A DNA stretch of 64,000 nt from Variovorax saccharolyticus. GTDB lineage: Bacteria; Pseudomonadota; Gammaproteobacteria; Burkholderiales; Burkholderiaceae_C. Shown piece by piece: positions 34,631 to 43,295 of the stretch. The first letter of the stretch is position 1; each line of letters starts with the position of its first letter. A program made the translations under genes and the position numbers. A model generated the notes under the pieces. The model was not told the origin of the DNA, did not search any database, and saw only the letters and a program-made list of their open reading frames with translations. The stretch spans positions 310,001 to 374,000 of the forward strand of contig NZ_JASZYT010000007.1 in NCBI RefSeq assembly GCF_030316765.1, given 5' to 3'.

Positions 34631-35377
34631 TCAGACCAGCCGCTGCCGCATCGCCTCGTAGAGGCACACGCCGCTGGCCACCGACACGTTGAGGCTCTCG
34701 ACCGCACCCGCCATCGGGATGCTGATCAACTCGTCGCAGGTCTTGCGCGTGAGCTGGCGCATGCCCTCGCCCTCGGCGCCGAGCACCAGCGCGAGCGGCC
34801 GCCTGAGGTCGCTCTGGTAGAGCGTCCCGGGCGCATCGTCGCTGGTGCCCACGCACCAGATGTTGCGCTCCTTGAGCTCGCCCAGCGTGCGCGCCAGGTT
34901 GGTGACCATGAAGTACGGCACGGTCTCGGCCGCCCCGCTCGCCACCTTGGCCACGGTGGCGTTGATGCCGGCCGCGTGGTCCTTCGGTGCGATCACCGCG
35001 TGCGCGCCGGCGCCGTCGGCCACGCGCAGGCAGGCGCCCAGGTTGTGCGGATCGGTCACGCCATCGAGCACCAGCAGCAGCGGCACCGTGCCCGCCGCTT
35101 CCAGGCCTTCGAGAAGCTCGTCGATCGAATGGGTCTGGGCCACGGGCTCGACCCGCGCCGCCACCCCCTGGTGGCCGTGGCTGCCGCTCAGCTTGGACAG
35201 GCGCAAGCCGTCGGCTTCGACCAGCCGCACCCCGGCCTCCTGCGCGCGGGCCACGAACTGACGCATGCGCGCATCGCGCCGGCTGGCATCGAACAAGACC
35301 TCGATCACCGATTTCGGCGCGGTCTTGATGCGCACGCCCACGGCATGAAAGCCGAAGATCACTTTGGGAGAAGACAT
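34631..35377 (-). CDS. rlmB: 23S rRNA (guanosine-2251-2'-O) methyltransferase
   Basis: 248 residues, like E. coli RlmB. The SpoU-class trefoil-knot motifs are LDGVTDPHNLGACLRVADGAG (motif 1, in part), LVLGAEGEGM (motif 2) and ISIPMAGAVESLNVSVASGVCLYE (motif 3, in part). The N-terminal substrate-binding domain begins VIFGFHAVGVRIK. It 2'-O-methylates G2251 in the ribosomal P loop using SAM. It is followed by a small membrane protein gene and an ABC ATPase gene upstream on the same strand, without obvious functional relation. Confidence 0.95.
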   Translation of the reverse strand: MSSPKVIFGFHAVGVRIKTAPKSVIEVLFDASRRDARMRQFVARAQEAGVRLVEADGLRLSKLSGSHGHQGVAARVEPVAQTHSIDELLEGLEAAGTVPLLLVLDGVTDPHNLGACLRVADGAGAHAVIAPKDHAAGINATVAKVASGAAETVPYFMVTNLARTLGELKERNIWCVGTSDDAPGTLYQSDLRRPLALVLGAEGEGMRQLTRKTCDELISIPMAGAVESLNVSVASGVCLYEAMRQRLV

Positions 35378-35384
35378 GCGGTGA

Positions 35385-35567
35385 TTATCGAGCCACCAGC
35401 TGGAACACGATGGCGACCACCAGGCCCAGCACCAGGAGCACGCCGACCACCAGCCCCCATCGGCTCGGTTTGCGGGCCGCGGGCTCGGCCTGCGGCCCGC
35501 TGCGCGGCGCCAGTCCTCCGAATGCAGTGTCCTCTTCGTCGTCGCCGTCGGATGAAGGTCCAGGCAT
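35385..35567 (-). CDS. Small C-tail-anchored membrane protein, unknown function
   Basis: 60 residues: an acidic, disordered N-terminus (GDDEEDTAFGG), a basic RKPSRW junction and one C-terminal hydrophobic helix (LVVGVLLVLGLVVAIVFQLVA). It lies between the ABC ATPase gene and rlmB, 21 and 7 bases from each, so it is likely co-transcribed. It occupies the place where a YbbP-like permease would be expected, but it is far too small to be one. Confidence 0.65.
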   Translation of the reverse strand: MPGPSSDGDDEEDTAFGGLAPRSGPQAEPAARKPSRWGLVVGVLLVLGLVVAIVFQLVAR

Positions 35568-35588
35568 GGGAAATCCCCCTGCTTCAGT

Positions 35589-36299
<711 letters not shown>

Positions 36300-36312
36300 T
36301 GAAAGGTTTCGC

Positions 36313-36966
36313 GTGGTGAATCGACGGCACTTTATCTTGAGCGGCACCCTGGCCGCGATTTCAGGGGAATGTCTGGCCGCCGATGCGCGTGCCGCGCCCG
36401 GCAAGCAGCCCCTGATCCTGGTGGTCGGCGACTCGCTGTCGGCCGAGTACGGCCTCAAGCGCGGCGAAGGCTGGGTGCCGCTGCTCGACAAGCGGCTCGG
36501 CGAACAGAAGGTCCCGGCCACGGTGGTCAATGCGAGCATCAGCGGCGACACCACCTCGGGCGGCCGCGCCCGGCTGCCGAACCTGCTCGCGCAGCACAAG
36601 CCGACGCACGTGGTGCTCGAACTGGGCGGCAACGACGCCCTGCGCGGCCTGCCGCTGGCCAGCACCGAGGACAACCTGCTGCAGATGACCAAGGCGGCGC
36701 AGAGCGCAGGAGCCCAGGTGCTGCTGGTCGGCATCCAGGTGCCGCCGAACTACGGCAGCGACTACACGCGCCGCTTCGAGGCCATCTTCGCGAAGGTCGC
36801 GGCGGCGACCAAGACGCCCGTGGTGCCCTTCCTGTTGAAGGGCATCGCCGACGGGCCCGACGCTGCGGCCCTGTTCCAGGCCGACCGCATCCATCCGACG
36901 GCGGCCGCGCAGCCGCGCATGCTCGACAACGTCTGGCCGACGCTGCGCAAGATGCTGCCGAAATAG
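36313..36966 (+). CDS. tesA: TesA-like GDSL esterase / acyl-CoA thioesterase I
   Basis: 217 residues from a GTG at 36313 (another GTG at 36316), with AAGG upstream. The start NRRHFILSGTLAAISG is a signal peptide, possibly Tat-type, so the enzyme is periplasmic. The SGNH residues are all seen: Ser in VVGDSLSAEYGL, Gly in ASISGDT, Asn in GGNDALR, and Asp and His in ADRIHPT. It hydrolyses thioesters and esters (arylesterase, lysophospholipase). It is divergent from the ybbA-like gene, with 13 bases between the starts, so the promoters overlap the coding ends. Confidence 0.92.
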   Translation: MVNRRHFILSGTLAAISGECLAADARAAPGKQPLILVVGDSLSAEYGLKRGEGWVPLLDKRLGEQKVPATVVNASISGDTTSGGRARLPNLLAQHKPTHVVLELGGNDALRGLPLASTEDNLLQMTKAAQSAGAQVLLVGIQVPPNYGSDYTRRFEAIFAKVAAATKTPVVPFLLKGIADGPDAAALFQADRIHPTAAAQPRMLDNVWPTLRKMLPK

Positions 36967-37004
36967 GGCTGGCGGCCGCCGCGGGGTTCGCGGATCACGC
37001 AAGC

Positions 37005-37041
37005 AAAAAGCCGCCGCGGCGCTCGGCCGCGGCGGCTTTTT
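37005..37041. terminator. Bidirectional intrinsic terminator
   Basis: A perfect 15-bp stem (AAAAAGCCGCCGCGG with its complement) around the loop CGCTCGG, with A5 on one flank and T5 on the other. It lies between the convergent tesA and lysine-rich small-protein genes and should stop transcription from both sides. Confidence 0.9.
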
Positions 37042-37066
37042 CAACGAGATTCGGTGCCGGAACGGC

Positions 37067-37270
37067 TCAGCCGTTCTTGGTGGGCAACTCGGGCGCCGTC
37101 GGCGGATCGCGTTCCAGCGATGCGACATCGGTTTCCGGATCGCCCGGCGCCAGGCCGTCGCTGCTTGGGCTGAGCTTGCGGTTGGCTTTCTCCCTCAGCT
37201 TGTCTTCCTTCTTCTTCTTCTTGGCCAGTTCCTTCTGGCGCTTCTCATAGCCGTAATTTGGTGTTGCCAC
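37067..37270 (-). CDS. Lysine-rich small protein, unknown function
   Basis: 67 residues from a GTG at 37270 with AAGGAG six bases before it. The N-terminus (TPNYGYEKRQKELAKKKKKE) is very basic and helical, then DKLREKANRK, and the tail is acidic and proline-rich. This pattern recurs as a conserved small protein in betaproteobacteria, but I know no function; nucleic-acid binding is a possibility from composition only. It shares a bidirectional terminator with tesA, and its start is 70 bases from the metC stop. Confidence 0.75.
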   Translation of the reverse strand: MATPNYGYEKRQKELAKKKKKEDKLREKANRKLSPSSDGLAPGDPETDVASLERDPPTAPELPTKNG

Positions 37271-37340
37271 TGCTTCTCCTTCGCGCGAGACAGTCACCGT
37301 GACTGCACATGGGCAGACTGTACGCGATAAAGGGGGGCCC

Positions 37341-38534
37341 TCAGAGAGTTGCAAGGGCCTGTTCGAGGTCGGCGCGCAGGTCGTCCGCATCCTCCAGGCC
37401 GATCGAGAAGCGCACCAGAGTGCCCTTGTGCGGCCAGCGGGCGACAGCGGCATCGCGCATCAGGCCGATGTCGTAGGGCACCACCAGGCTGATCGGCCCG
37501 CCCCACGAGTAGCCGAGCCGGAACAAGGCGAGGCTGTCGCAAAAACGATCGACTTGCTCGGTGCCATAGCGGGCATCGAAGACCACCGAGAAGATGCCCG
37601 CCGCGAGGTCGCTCGCGCCGCACAGGCGCAGCCAGTGCGCGTGGCCGGGCGAGCCTTCGAGCGCCGGGTGCAGCACCTGGGCGATCTCGCCGCGGCCTTC
37701 GAGCCAGCGCGCCAGTTCGCGGGCGCTCTGGTCGTGTGCGCGGTAGCGCAGCGCCATGCTCGGCAGCGAGCGCAGCAGGGTCTCGACATCGCCCACGCCG
37801 ATGCCGAAGCCCATGCGCATGTGGGTCAGCTTGAGCGCCCGGTGCAGGCGCTCGTCGCGCGTGACCACGCTGCCCATCAGCACGTCGCCGCCGCCGCTCG
37901 GGTACTTGGTGAGCGCATGGACCGAGATGTCGACGCCCTGCCCGGTGCCATTGAAGTCGAAGGGCGCGAAGGCCAGCCCGGCGCCCCAGGTGTTGTCCAG
38001 CGCGGTGATCACGCCGCGGTTGCGGCAGGCGCCGACCAGGGCCGGCAGGTCCGGGAATTCCATCGTGACCGAGCCGGCCGCCTCCACCCACACCAGCTTG
38101 GTGCGGTCCGACAGCTTGGCCGCCAGATCGGCCGGGTTCATGGCGTCGTAGAGCCGGTGGCTGATGCCGAAATTGGCCAGCTCGCCGGTGGCCAGCGCCT
38201 TGTTCGGGCCGTAGGCATTGTCCGGGATCAGCACCTCGTCGCCGGCCTTCAGCAGCGCGAACGAGACCAGCGAGATCGCCGCCAGGCCGCTGGGCACCAG
38301 CAGGCATTCGGTGCCGCCTTCCAGGGTCGCGAGCCGCTCCTCGAGCGTGAAGGTGGTCGGCGTTCCGTGCAGCCCGTAGGTGTAGCCGGCCTTGGTCTTC
38401 CAGTCCCGCGCGCGCATGGCGGCGACGTCGGCGAAGAACACGGTCGAGGCCTTGTAGACGCCTGGCTGGGGCGCCGCGAACCGCGCCGGCGGGCTGTAGG
38501 GATGGTGGATCAGTTCGGTGATGGGCTTGGGCAT
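37341..38534 (-). CDS. metC: Cystathionine beta-lyase
   Basis: 397 residues of the Cys/Met metabolism PLP family. The PLP lysine lies in SVHALTKYPSGGGDVLMG. Other marks are YTYGLHGTPTTFTLEERLA, LLVPSGLAAI and RFSIGLEDADDL. The GxxDVLMG block and length favour MetC over gamma-synthase. It converts cystathionine to homocysteine, pyruvate and ammonia in methionine synthesis. It is divergent from an AraC gene, with 47 bases between the starts. Confidence 0.9.
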   Translation of the reverse strand: MPKPITELIHHPYSPPARFAAPQPGVYKASTVFFADVAAMRARDWKTKAGYTYGLHGTPTTFTLEERLATLEGGTECLLVPSGLAAISLVSFALLKAGDEVLIPDNAYGPNKALATGELANFGISHRLYDAMNPADLAAKLSDRTKLVWVEAAGSVTMEFPDLPALVGACRNRGVITALDNTWGAGLAFAPFDFNGTGQGVDISVHALTKYPSGGGDVLMGSVVTRDERLHRALKLTHMRMGFGIGVGDVETLLRSLPSMALRYRAHDQSARELARWLEGRGEIAQVLHPALEGSPGHAHWLRLCGASDLAAGIFSVVFDARYGTEQVDRFCDSLALFRLGYSWGGPISLVVPYDIGLMRDAAVARWPHKGTLVRFSIGLEDADDLRADLEQALATL

Positions 38535-38581
38535 CCCTCGATGCTAGTCGACCGGATCGGCGCCGGTGCGCACAATGGCGC

Positions 38582-39493
38582 ATGCTGCTGACGCGCGCGC
38601 CGCCCCCCTGCCTGCGGCCCTTCGTTCGATCGATGTGGGCGAGCGCGCCCGGCCCCGAGCGTGCGGACCCGCGGCGGACGCCGCAGCGCCAGCACGTGCT
38701 GCCGACCGGCGACATGCACCTGGTGTTCAGGCTGTCGGCCGAGCCGCTGCGGCTCTTCGCCGATGCCGCCGACACGGCCGGCTGGGCCGTCGGCCATGCG
38801 ATCGTGGGCGGTGCGCGCTCGGCCTTCTACGCGCGGGAGCTGTCGCTGCCGAGCGCATCGGTCGGCGTGCAGCTGCACCCGGGCGCGGCCTGGGCGCTGT
38901 TCGGCATGCCCGCCTCGGCGCTGGCCGAGCGGCACACGCCGCTCGACGTCCTATGGGGTACGAAGGCGGCGGAGGCGCTCGAACGGCTCCACGGACTGCC
39001 CACGCTCGAGGAGCGCCTGGCGGCGCTGGCCGCCCTGCTGGCCGAGCGCCTGGCGCGGCGGCCGCAGGCCCTCCATCCCGCCGTGGCGATGGCCCTGCGG
39101 GGCGTGGCCGGCGGCACCCCGGTTCGCGAGCTGGTTCGCGCCAGCGGCTACAGCCACCGGCATTTCGTGGCGCTTTTCAAGGAGGCCGCAGGGCTGCCTC
39201 CCAAGCGCCTGCAGCGCGTGCTGCGCCTGCAGCAGCTCCTGGCCGCCGCACCCAGGAGCGGGCCCCTGCCCTGGACCGACCTGGCCCTGTCGATGGGCTA
39301 CAGCGACCAGTCGCACTTCATTCGCGAGTTCGGCGACATCGCCGGCATGACGCCCGAGGCCTATCGCCGCGCCTCGCCGAGCGCGCCGAACCACGTCGCG
39401 GTCGAAGGCGGCAGGTCAAATTCGTCCAATACGGCTGCGTCGGACAGGCTCAGAATCGCGCCGACACCCGCTTCATCGAGGACTCCAGCATGA
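38582..39493 (+). CDS. AraC-family transcriptional regulator
   Basis: 303 residues. The N-terminal half is an effector-binding type domain (LPTGDMHLVFRLS, GVQLHPGAAWALFG) of the DUF6597 kind often seen in such regulators. The C-terminal AraC double HTH is VRELVRASGYSHRHFVALFKE in part, then TDLALSMGYSDQSHFIREF and PEAYRR. The stop TGA overlaps the ATG of the VOC gene (ATGA), so the two are translated together. Such AraC-VOC pairs are common, and the regulator probably controls that protein. Confidence 0.9.
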   Translation: MLLTRAPPPCLRPFVRSMWASAPGPERADPRRTPQRQHVLPTGDMHLVFRLSAEPLRLFADAADTAGWAVGHAIVGGARSAFYARELSLPSASVGVQLHPGAAWALFGMPASALAERHTPLDVLWGTKAAEALERLHGLPTLEERLAALAALLAERLARRPQALHPAVAMALRGVAGGTPVRELVRASGYSHRHFVALFKEAAGLPPKRLQRVLRLQQLLAAAPRSGPLPWTDLALSMGYSDQSHFIREFGDIAGMTPEAYRRASPSAPNHVAVEGGRSNSSNTAASDRLRIAPTPASSRTPA

Positions 39494-39927
39494 CCGTCCA
39501 TGAACTGTTCCCCTATCTCTGCGTGAAGGACACGGCCGCCGCCATCGCCTTCTACGGCGAGGTCTTCGGCGCCACCGAGAAGTTCCGGCTGACCGAGCCC
39601 AGCGGACGCATCGGCCACGCCGAACTCGACTTCGGCGGCACCACCGTGATGCTGTGCGACGAGTTTCCGGAATACGGCATCCGCAGCGCAAGCACCCTGG
39701 GCGCGACGCCGGTCACGCTGCACCTGCATGTCGACGACGCGGACGCGCTGGTCGAGCGCGCGCTGAAGGCCGGCGCGACACTCGAGATGCCGCTCGCCGA
39801 CCACTTCTACGGCGAGCGCTCGGGCACCTTCCGCTGCCCTTTCGGCCACCGCTGGAACGTCGGCCACAGCATCGAAGAAGTGAGCACCGAGCAGATGCAG
39901 CAGCGCTACACCGACGAACTCAAGTGA
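39490..39927 (+). CDS. VOC-family (glyoxalase/PhnB-like) protein
   Basis: 145 residues in one vicinal-oxygen-chelate module pair: VHELFPYLCVKDTAAAIAFY, then GHAELDFGGTTVMLCDEF and HVDDADALVERALKAGATL, ending YGERSGTFRCPFGHRWNVG. The His and Glu in GHAEL and at the end could bind metal. Close relatives are called PhnB-like or glyoxalase/bleomycin resistance proteins without a proven substrate. The gene is coupled to the AraC gene by a four-base overlap. Confidence 0.9.
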   Translation: MTVHELFPYLCVKDTAAAIAFYGEVFGATEKFRLTEPSGRIGHAELDFGGTTVMLCDEFPEYGIRSASTLGATPVTLHLHVDDADALVERALKAGATLEMPLADHFYGERSGTFRCPFGHRWNVGHSIEEVSTEQMQQRYTDELK

Positions 39928-39930
39928 GTG

Positions 39931-39946
39931 CCGGCTGCCCAGCCGG
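39931..39946. terminator. Short hairpin between convergent VOC and phosphoribosyltransferase genes
   Basis: CCGGCT and AGCCGG around a GCCC loop. The stem is only 6 bp and no T-run follows, so termination is possible but weakly supported. Confidence 0.3.
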
Positions 39947-39948
39947 GA

Positions 39949-40479
39949 TCAGACGGACCACTTCTCGATGAGCTTCTCGACGCCCAGCGAGTCGTAGCCC
40001 TCGAAGGGCTGGTGGATCCAGGGGTTGGTCTGCAGGAACTCGACCGAGTAGTCGGGCGTGAAGGTCGACAGCGCCTTGGTCCAGAGCACCGCGCTGCGCA
40101 GCTCGGTGATCGGCTTGTAGTTGCTCTTGAGCTGCTCCACCACCGCATGCAGCGTGTGGCCCGAATCCGCGAGGTCGTCCACCAGCAGCACCTTGCCCGC
40201 GATCTCCCCCTTGGGCGTGGTGATGAAGCGCGCGATGTCCAGGTGGCCCTGCACCGTGCCGGCATCGGCGCGGTACGAGCTGGTCGACATGATCGCCAGC
40301 GGCTTGTCGAAGATGCGCGACAGCACATCGCCGGGCCGCAGGCCCCCGCGCGCCAGGCACAGGATGGTGTCGAACTGCCAGCCAGACTGGTGCACCTTGA
40401 TCGCGAGCTTCTCGATCAGGTTGTGGTACTCGTCGTAGCTCACGTAGAGGTGCTTGCCGTCTTCGGTCAACATGGTCAT
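39949..40479 (-). CDS. Purine phosphoribosyltransferase (Gpt/Hpt-like)
   Basis: 176 residues with an ATG preceded by AGGAACACC. The PRPP-binding motif is VLLVDDLADSGHT, preceded by the ILCLARGGLRPGDVLSRIF block. The C-terminal WTKALSTFTPDYSVEF fits the type I phosphoribosyltransferases that salvage xanthine, guanine or hypoxanthine. It lies 24 bases downstream of purA, which puts salvage and de novo AMP synthesis in one operon. The base specificity is uncertain. Confidence 0.88.
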   Translation of the reverse strand: MTMLTEDGKHLYVSYDEYHNLIEKLAIKVHQSGWQFDTILCLARGGLRPGDVLSRIFDKPLAIMSTSSYRADAGTVQGHLDIARFITTPKGEIAGKVLLVDDLADSGHTLHAVVEQLKSNYKPITELRSAVLWTKALSTFTPDYSVEFLQTNPWIHQPFEGYDSLGVEKLIEKWSV

Positions 40480-40503
40480 GGTGTTCCTGCGGGGTGGTTG
40501 CGT

Positions 40504-41835
40504 TCAGTCGGCCAGGTAGGGATGGCGCATCATGATCGTGTGGTCGCGATCGGGGCTGGTCGACACCATGTGGATCGGCACGCCCGTGACCTGTTCGATG
40601 CGCTGCAGGTAGAGCCGCGCATTGATCGGCAGCTTGTCGTACTGGGTCACGCCCACGGTGCTGTCGCTCCAGCCCTCGAGCGTCTCGTAGACCGGCGTGC
40701 AGCGCTCGATCTCGTCGGCGCCCATCGGCAGGATGTCGGTGTACTCGCCGTCCAGCTCGTAGCCGGTGCACAGCTTCAGTTCCTCGAGGCCGTCGAGCAC
40801 GTCGAGCTTGGTGATGCACAGGCCGGAGAGGCCGTTGACCTGGGCCGAGCGCTTGAGCAGCGCGGCGTCGAACCAGCCGCAGCGGCGGCTCCGGCCCGTG
40901 GTCACGCCCTTCTCGGCGCCCACGTTGCTCAGGTGCCAGCCGACCGTGCCGGGCTTTTCCCAGTCGAGTTCGGTCGGGAACGGGCCGCCGCCGACGCGCG
41001 TGCAGTAGGCCTTGGTGATGCCGAGCACGTAGTGCAGCATGCCCGGGCCGACGCCCGAACCGGCGGCCGCATTGCCGGCCACGCAGTTGCTCGAGGTGAC
41101 GTAGGGATAGGTGCCGTGGTCGACGTCGAGCAGCGTGCCTTGCGCGCCCTCGAACAGCAGGTTGGCGCCGGCGCGATGGGCGTCGTTGAGCTCGCGCGAG
41201 ACGTCGGCCATCATCGGCTTGAGCAGTTCGGCGTGACGCATCGCCTCGTCGTAGACGGTGTCGAAATCGATCGCCGGCGCGCTCAGCACCTGGGTCAGCA
41301 CGTGGTTGTGCAGGTCGAGCAGCACGCGCAGCTTGGTGGCGAAGCGCTCGGGATGCTTCAGGTCCTGCACGCGCAGCGCGCGGCGTGCGATCTTGTCCTC
41401 GTAGGCCGGGCCGATGCCGCGGCCGGTGGTGCCGATCTTCTCGATGCCGCCCTTCTCGCGGTAGGCCTCGCGGGCGATGTCGAGCGCCGCATGGAACGGC
41501 AGGATCAGCGGGCAGGCCTCGCTGACGCGCAGCCGCGACCGGACTTCGACCCCGGCCTTCTCGAGGCCTTCGATCTCCTCGAACAGCTTGGCCGCCGAAA
41601 CGACCACGCCGTTGCCGATGTAGCACTTGACGCCCGGCCGCATGATGCCGCTCGGGATCAGGTGCAGCGCGGTCTTGACGCCGTTGATGACCAGCGTGTG
41701 GCCGGCATTGTGGCCGCCCTGGAAGCGCACCACGCCCTGCGCGCTTTCGGTCAGCCAGTCGACCAGTTTGCCCTTGCCTTCGTCGCCCCACTGGGTGCCG
41801 ACGACGACCACGTTTCTTCCGGTGGTAACGCTCAT
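40504..41835 (-). CDS. purA: Adenylosuccinate synthetase
   Basis: 443 residues from the ATG at 41835. The GTP-binding P-loop is GTQWGDEGKGK near residue 14. NAGHTLV, IGTTGRGIGPAYEDK and the GAQGTLLDVDHGTYPYVTSS segment (in part) are family hallmarks. It joins IMP and aspartate with GTP to make adenylosuccinate, the first committed step to AMP. It lies between hisZ (20 bases upstream) and the phosphoribosyltransferase gene, a conserved betaproteobacterial arrangement. Confidence 0.97.
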   Translation of the reverse strand: MSVTTGRNVVVVGTQWGDEGKGKLVDWLTESAQGVVRFQGGHNAGHTLVINGVKTALHLIPSGIMRPGVKCYIGNGVVVSAAKLFEEIEGLEKAGVEVRSRLRVSEACPLILPFHAALDIAREAYREKGGIEKIGTTGRGIGPAYEDKIARRALRVQDLKHPERFATKLRVLLDLHNHVLTQVLSAPAIDFDTVYDEAMRHAELLKPMMADVSRELNDAHRAGANLLFEGAQGTLLDVDHGTYPYVTSSNCVAGNAAAGSGVGPGMLHYVLGITKAYCTRVGGGPFPTELDWEKPGTVGWHLSNVGAEKGVTTGRSRRCGWFDAALLKRSAQVNGLSGLCITKLDVLDGLEELKLCTGYELDGEYTDILPMGADEIERCTPVYETLEGWSDSTVGVTQYDKLPINARLYLQRIEQVTGVPIHMVSTSPDRDHTIMMRHPYLAD

Positions 41836-41855
41836 GATGTCTCGCTTCTCAAGAT

Positions 41856-43010
41856 TCAGATGACTTGCACGCGCCATTGGCCGCCGGCTTCGACAAGCTC
41901 GCGGTCGCAATGGAATTCGTCGATTTCGTTGCCGTGGCCCGGCAGCACGCAGACCACGGTCTCGCCTTCGCCGCGCAATGCGGCGATGGCCTTGTTGAGC
42001 GTCTCGGAGTCGCTCCAGGGCGCGCGGATCGCGGCCCGCAGCGGCCGCGCCGGCAGCGCCGCGACCAGTTCGCGCAGGTCGAGGCTGAAGCCGACCGCCG
42101 GACGGTTGCGGCCGAACACGGCACCCACCTCGTCGTAGCGGCCGCCGCGCACCAGCGAGTCGCTGGCGCCCTCGGTGTAGATGCCGAAGCGCATGCCGCT
42201 GTAGTAGGCATAGCCGCGCAGGTCGGCCAGGTCGAAGCTCACGCGCGCGCCCTCGAGGCGGGCGGCGAGCTGCTTCAGGTCGGACAGCGCGGCGCGAATG
42301 CCGGGCGCGTCGGGCAGCACTCGGGCCGCCTCGTCGAGCACGGCGGCGTCGCCGTAGAGCTGCACCAGGGCCAGCAGGCCTTCGCGCGACGGCGCCGGAA
42401 AGGCGGCCGTGAGCTCGCGCAGCGAGCTGGCGTCCTTGGCCGCCAGCGCCGCATGGACCCGCGCGATGGCGGCCGCATCGACCGGCACGCCGGCGAACAG
42501 CGCACGCACGATGCGGGCGTCGGCCAGGTCGACGATCACGGGCGACTGCGCGAATCCGGTCACGCGCAGGCAGTCGAGGGCCAGCCGGAGGACCTCGGTG
42601 TCGGCCTCGAGCCCGGCGTGGCCGTAGATCTCGGCCCCGAACTGCAGCGGCTCGCGGGTCGCGTGGGGCCGGTCGGGCCGGGTATGGACCACCGGGCCGC
42701 AGTAGCACAGCCGCGCCACGCCCGAGCGGTTGAGCAGATGGGCATCGATGCGCGCCACCTGGGGCGTGGTGTCGGCGCGCAGGCCCATGCTGCGCCCCGA
42801 GAGCTGGTCGACCAGCTTGAAGGTCTGCAGGTCGAGCGCTTCGCCGGTGCCGGACAGGAGCGATTCGAGATGCTCCAGCAGCGGCGGCATCACCAGCTCG
42901 TAGCCATAGCCACGGGCGGTGTCGAGCAGCTGGCGTCGAAGTTCTTCGATGTGGCGCGCCTCGGAAGGCAGCACATCGGCAATGTGATCCGGGAGGACCC
43001 AGGCGGACAT
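41856..43010 (-). CDS. hisZ: ATP phosphoribosyltransferase regulatory subunit
   Basis: 384 residues. HisZ is a HisS-like protein without a synthetase role: class II motifs are recognisable (VLPSEARHIEELRRQLLDTARGYGYE in part; GLRADTTPQVARIDA), but the C-terminal anticodon domain is absent. It partners the short form of HisG in the first step of histidine synthesis. HisG is not in the window. The gene lies between the DUF2065 gene and purA. Confidence 0.95.
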   Translation of the reverse strand: MSAWVLPDHIADVLPSEARHIEELRRQLLDTARGYGYELVMPPLLEHLESLLSGTGEALDLQTFKLVDQLSGRSMGLRADTTPQVARIDAHLLNRSGVARLCYCGPVVHTRPDRPHATREPLQFGAEIYGHAGLEADTEVLRLALDCLRVTGFAQSPVIVDLADARIVRALFAGVPVDAAAIARVHAALAAKDASSLRELTAAFPAPSREGLLALVQLYGDAAVLDEAARVLPDAPGIRAALSDLKQLAARLEGARVSFDLADLRGYAYYSGMRFGIYTEGASDSLVRGGRYDEVGAVFGRNRPAVGFSLDLRELVAALPARPLRAAIRAPWSDSETLNKAIAALRGEGETVVCVLPGHGNEIDEFHCDRELVEAGGQWRVQVI

Positions 43011-43089
43011 GGGGATCGGGGGCGTGGTTAAACCGGGATTCTACCGGGAGCGCGCAGGCAGGCGCCGTGCCGCCGGCTCAGGCCGGGGT

Positions 43090-43278
43090 TCAAGCGAGCA
43101 GCCAGAGCAGGGCCAGGCCGAGAAGAATGCTGCAAAGGCCGAAGAAGCGCAGCTGGCCGTCGCGCAGCTGCATGAGCTGACCGAAGCCCCGCCGCCATCC
43201 TCCTGGAGACAGGAAAGGCAGCAGGCCCTCGATCACCAGGACCAGGGCCAGCGCGCTCCAGAAGGTGTCGCCGTCCAC
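43090..43278 (-). CDS. DUF2065 membrane protein
   Basis: 62 residues with two hydrophobic helices (FWSALALVLVIEGLLPFL and FFGLCSILLGLALLWLL) around LSPGGWRRGFGQL. It matches the DUF2065 family (YjeT in E. coli, also near hflKC and purA). Function unknown. It sits 17 bases after hflC and 79 bases before hisZ on the same strand. The linkage to hflC, conserved across proteobacteria, suggests a role with the HflKC complex, but this is inference. Confidence 0.88.
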   Translation of the reverse strand: MDGDTFWSALALVLVIEGLLPFLSPGGWRRGFGQLMQLRDGQLRFFGLCSILLGLALLWLLA

Positions 43279-43295
43279 GACGCTTGCGGCCGTCC

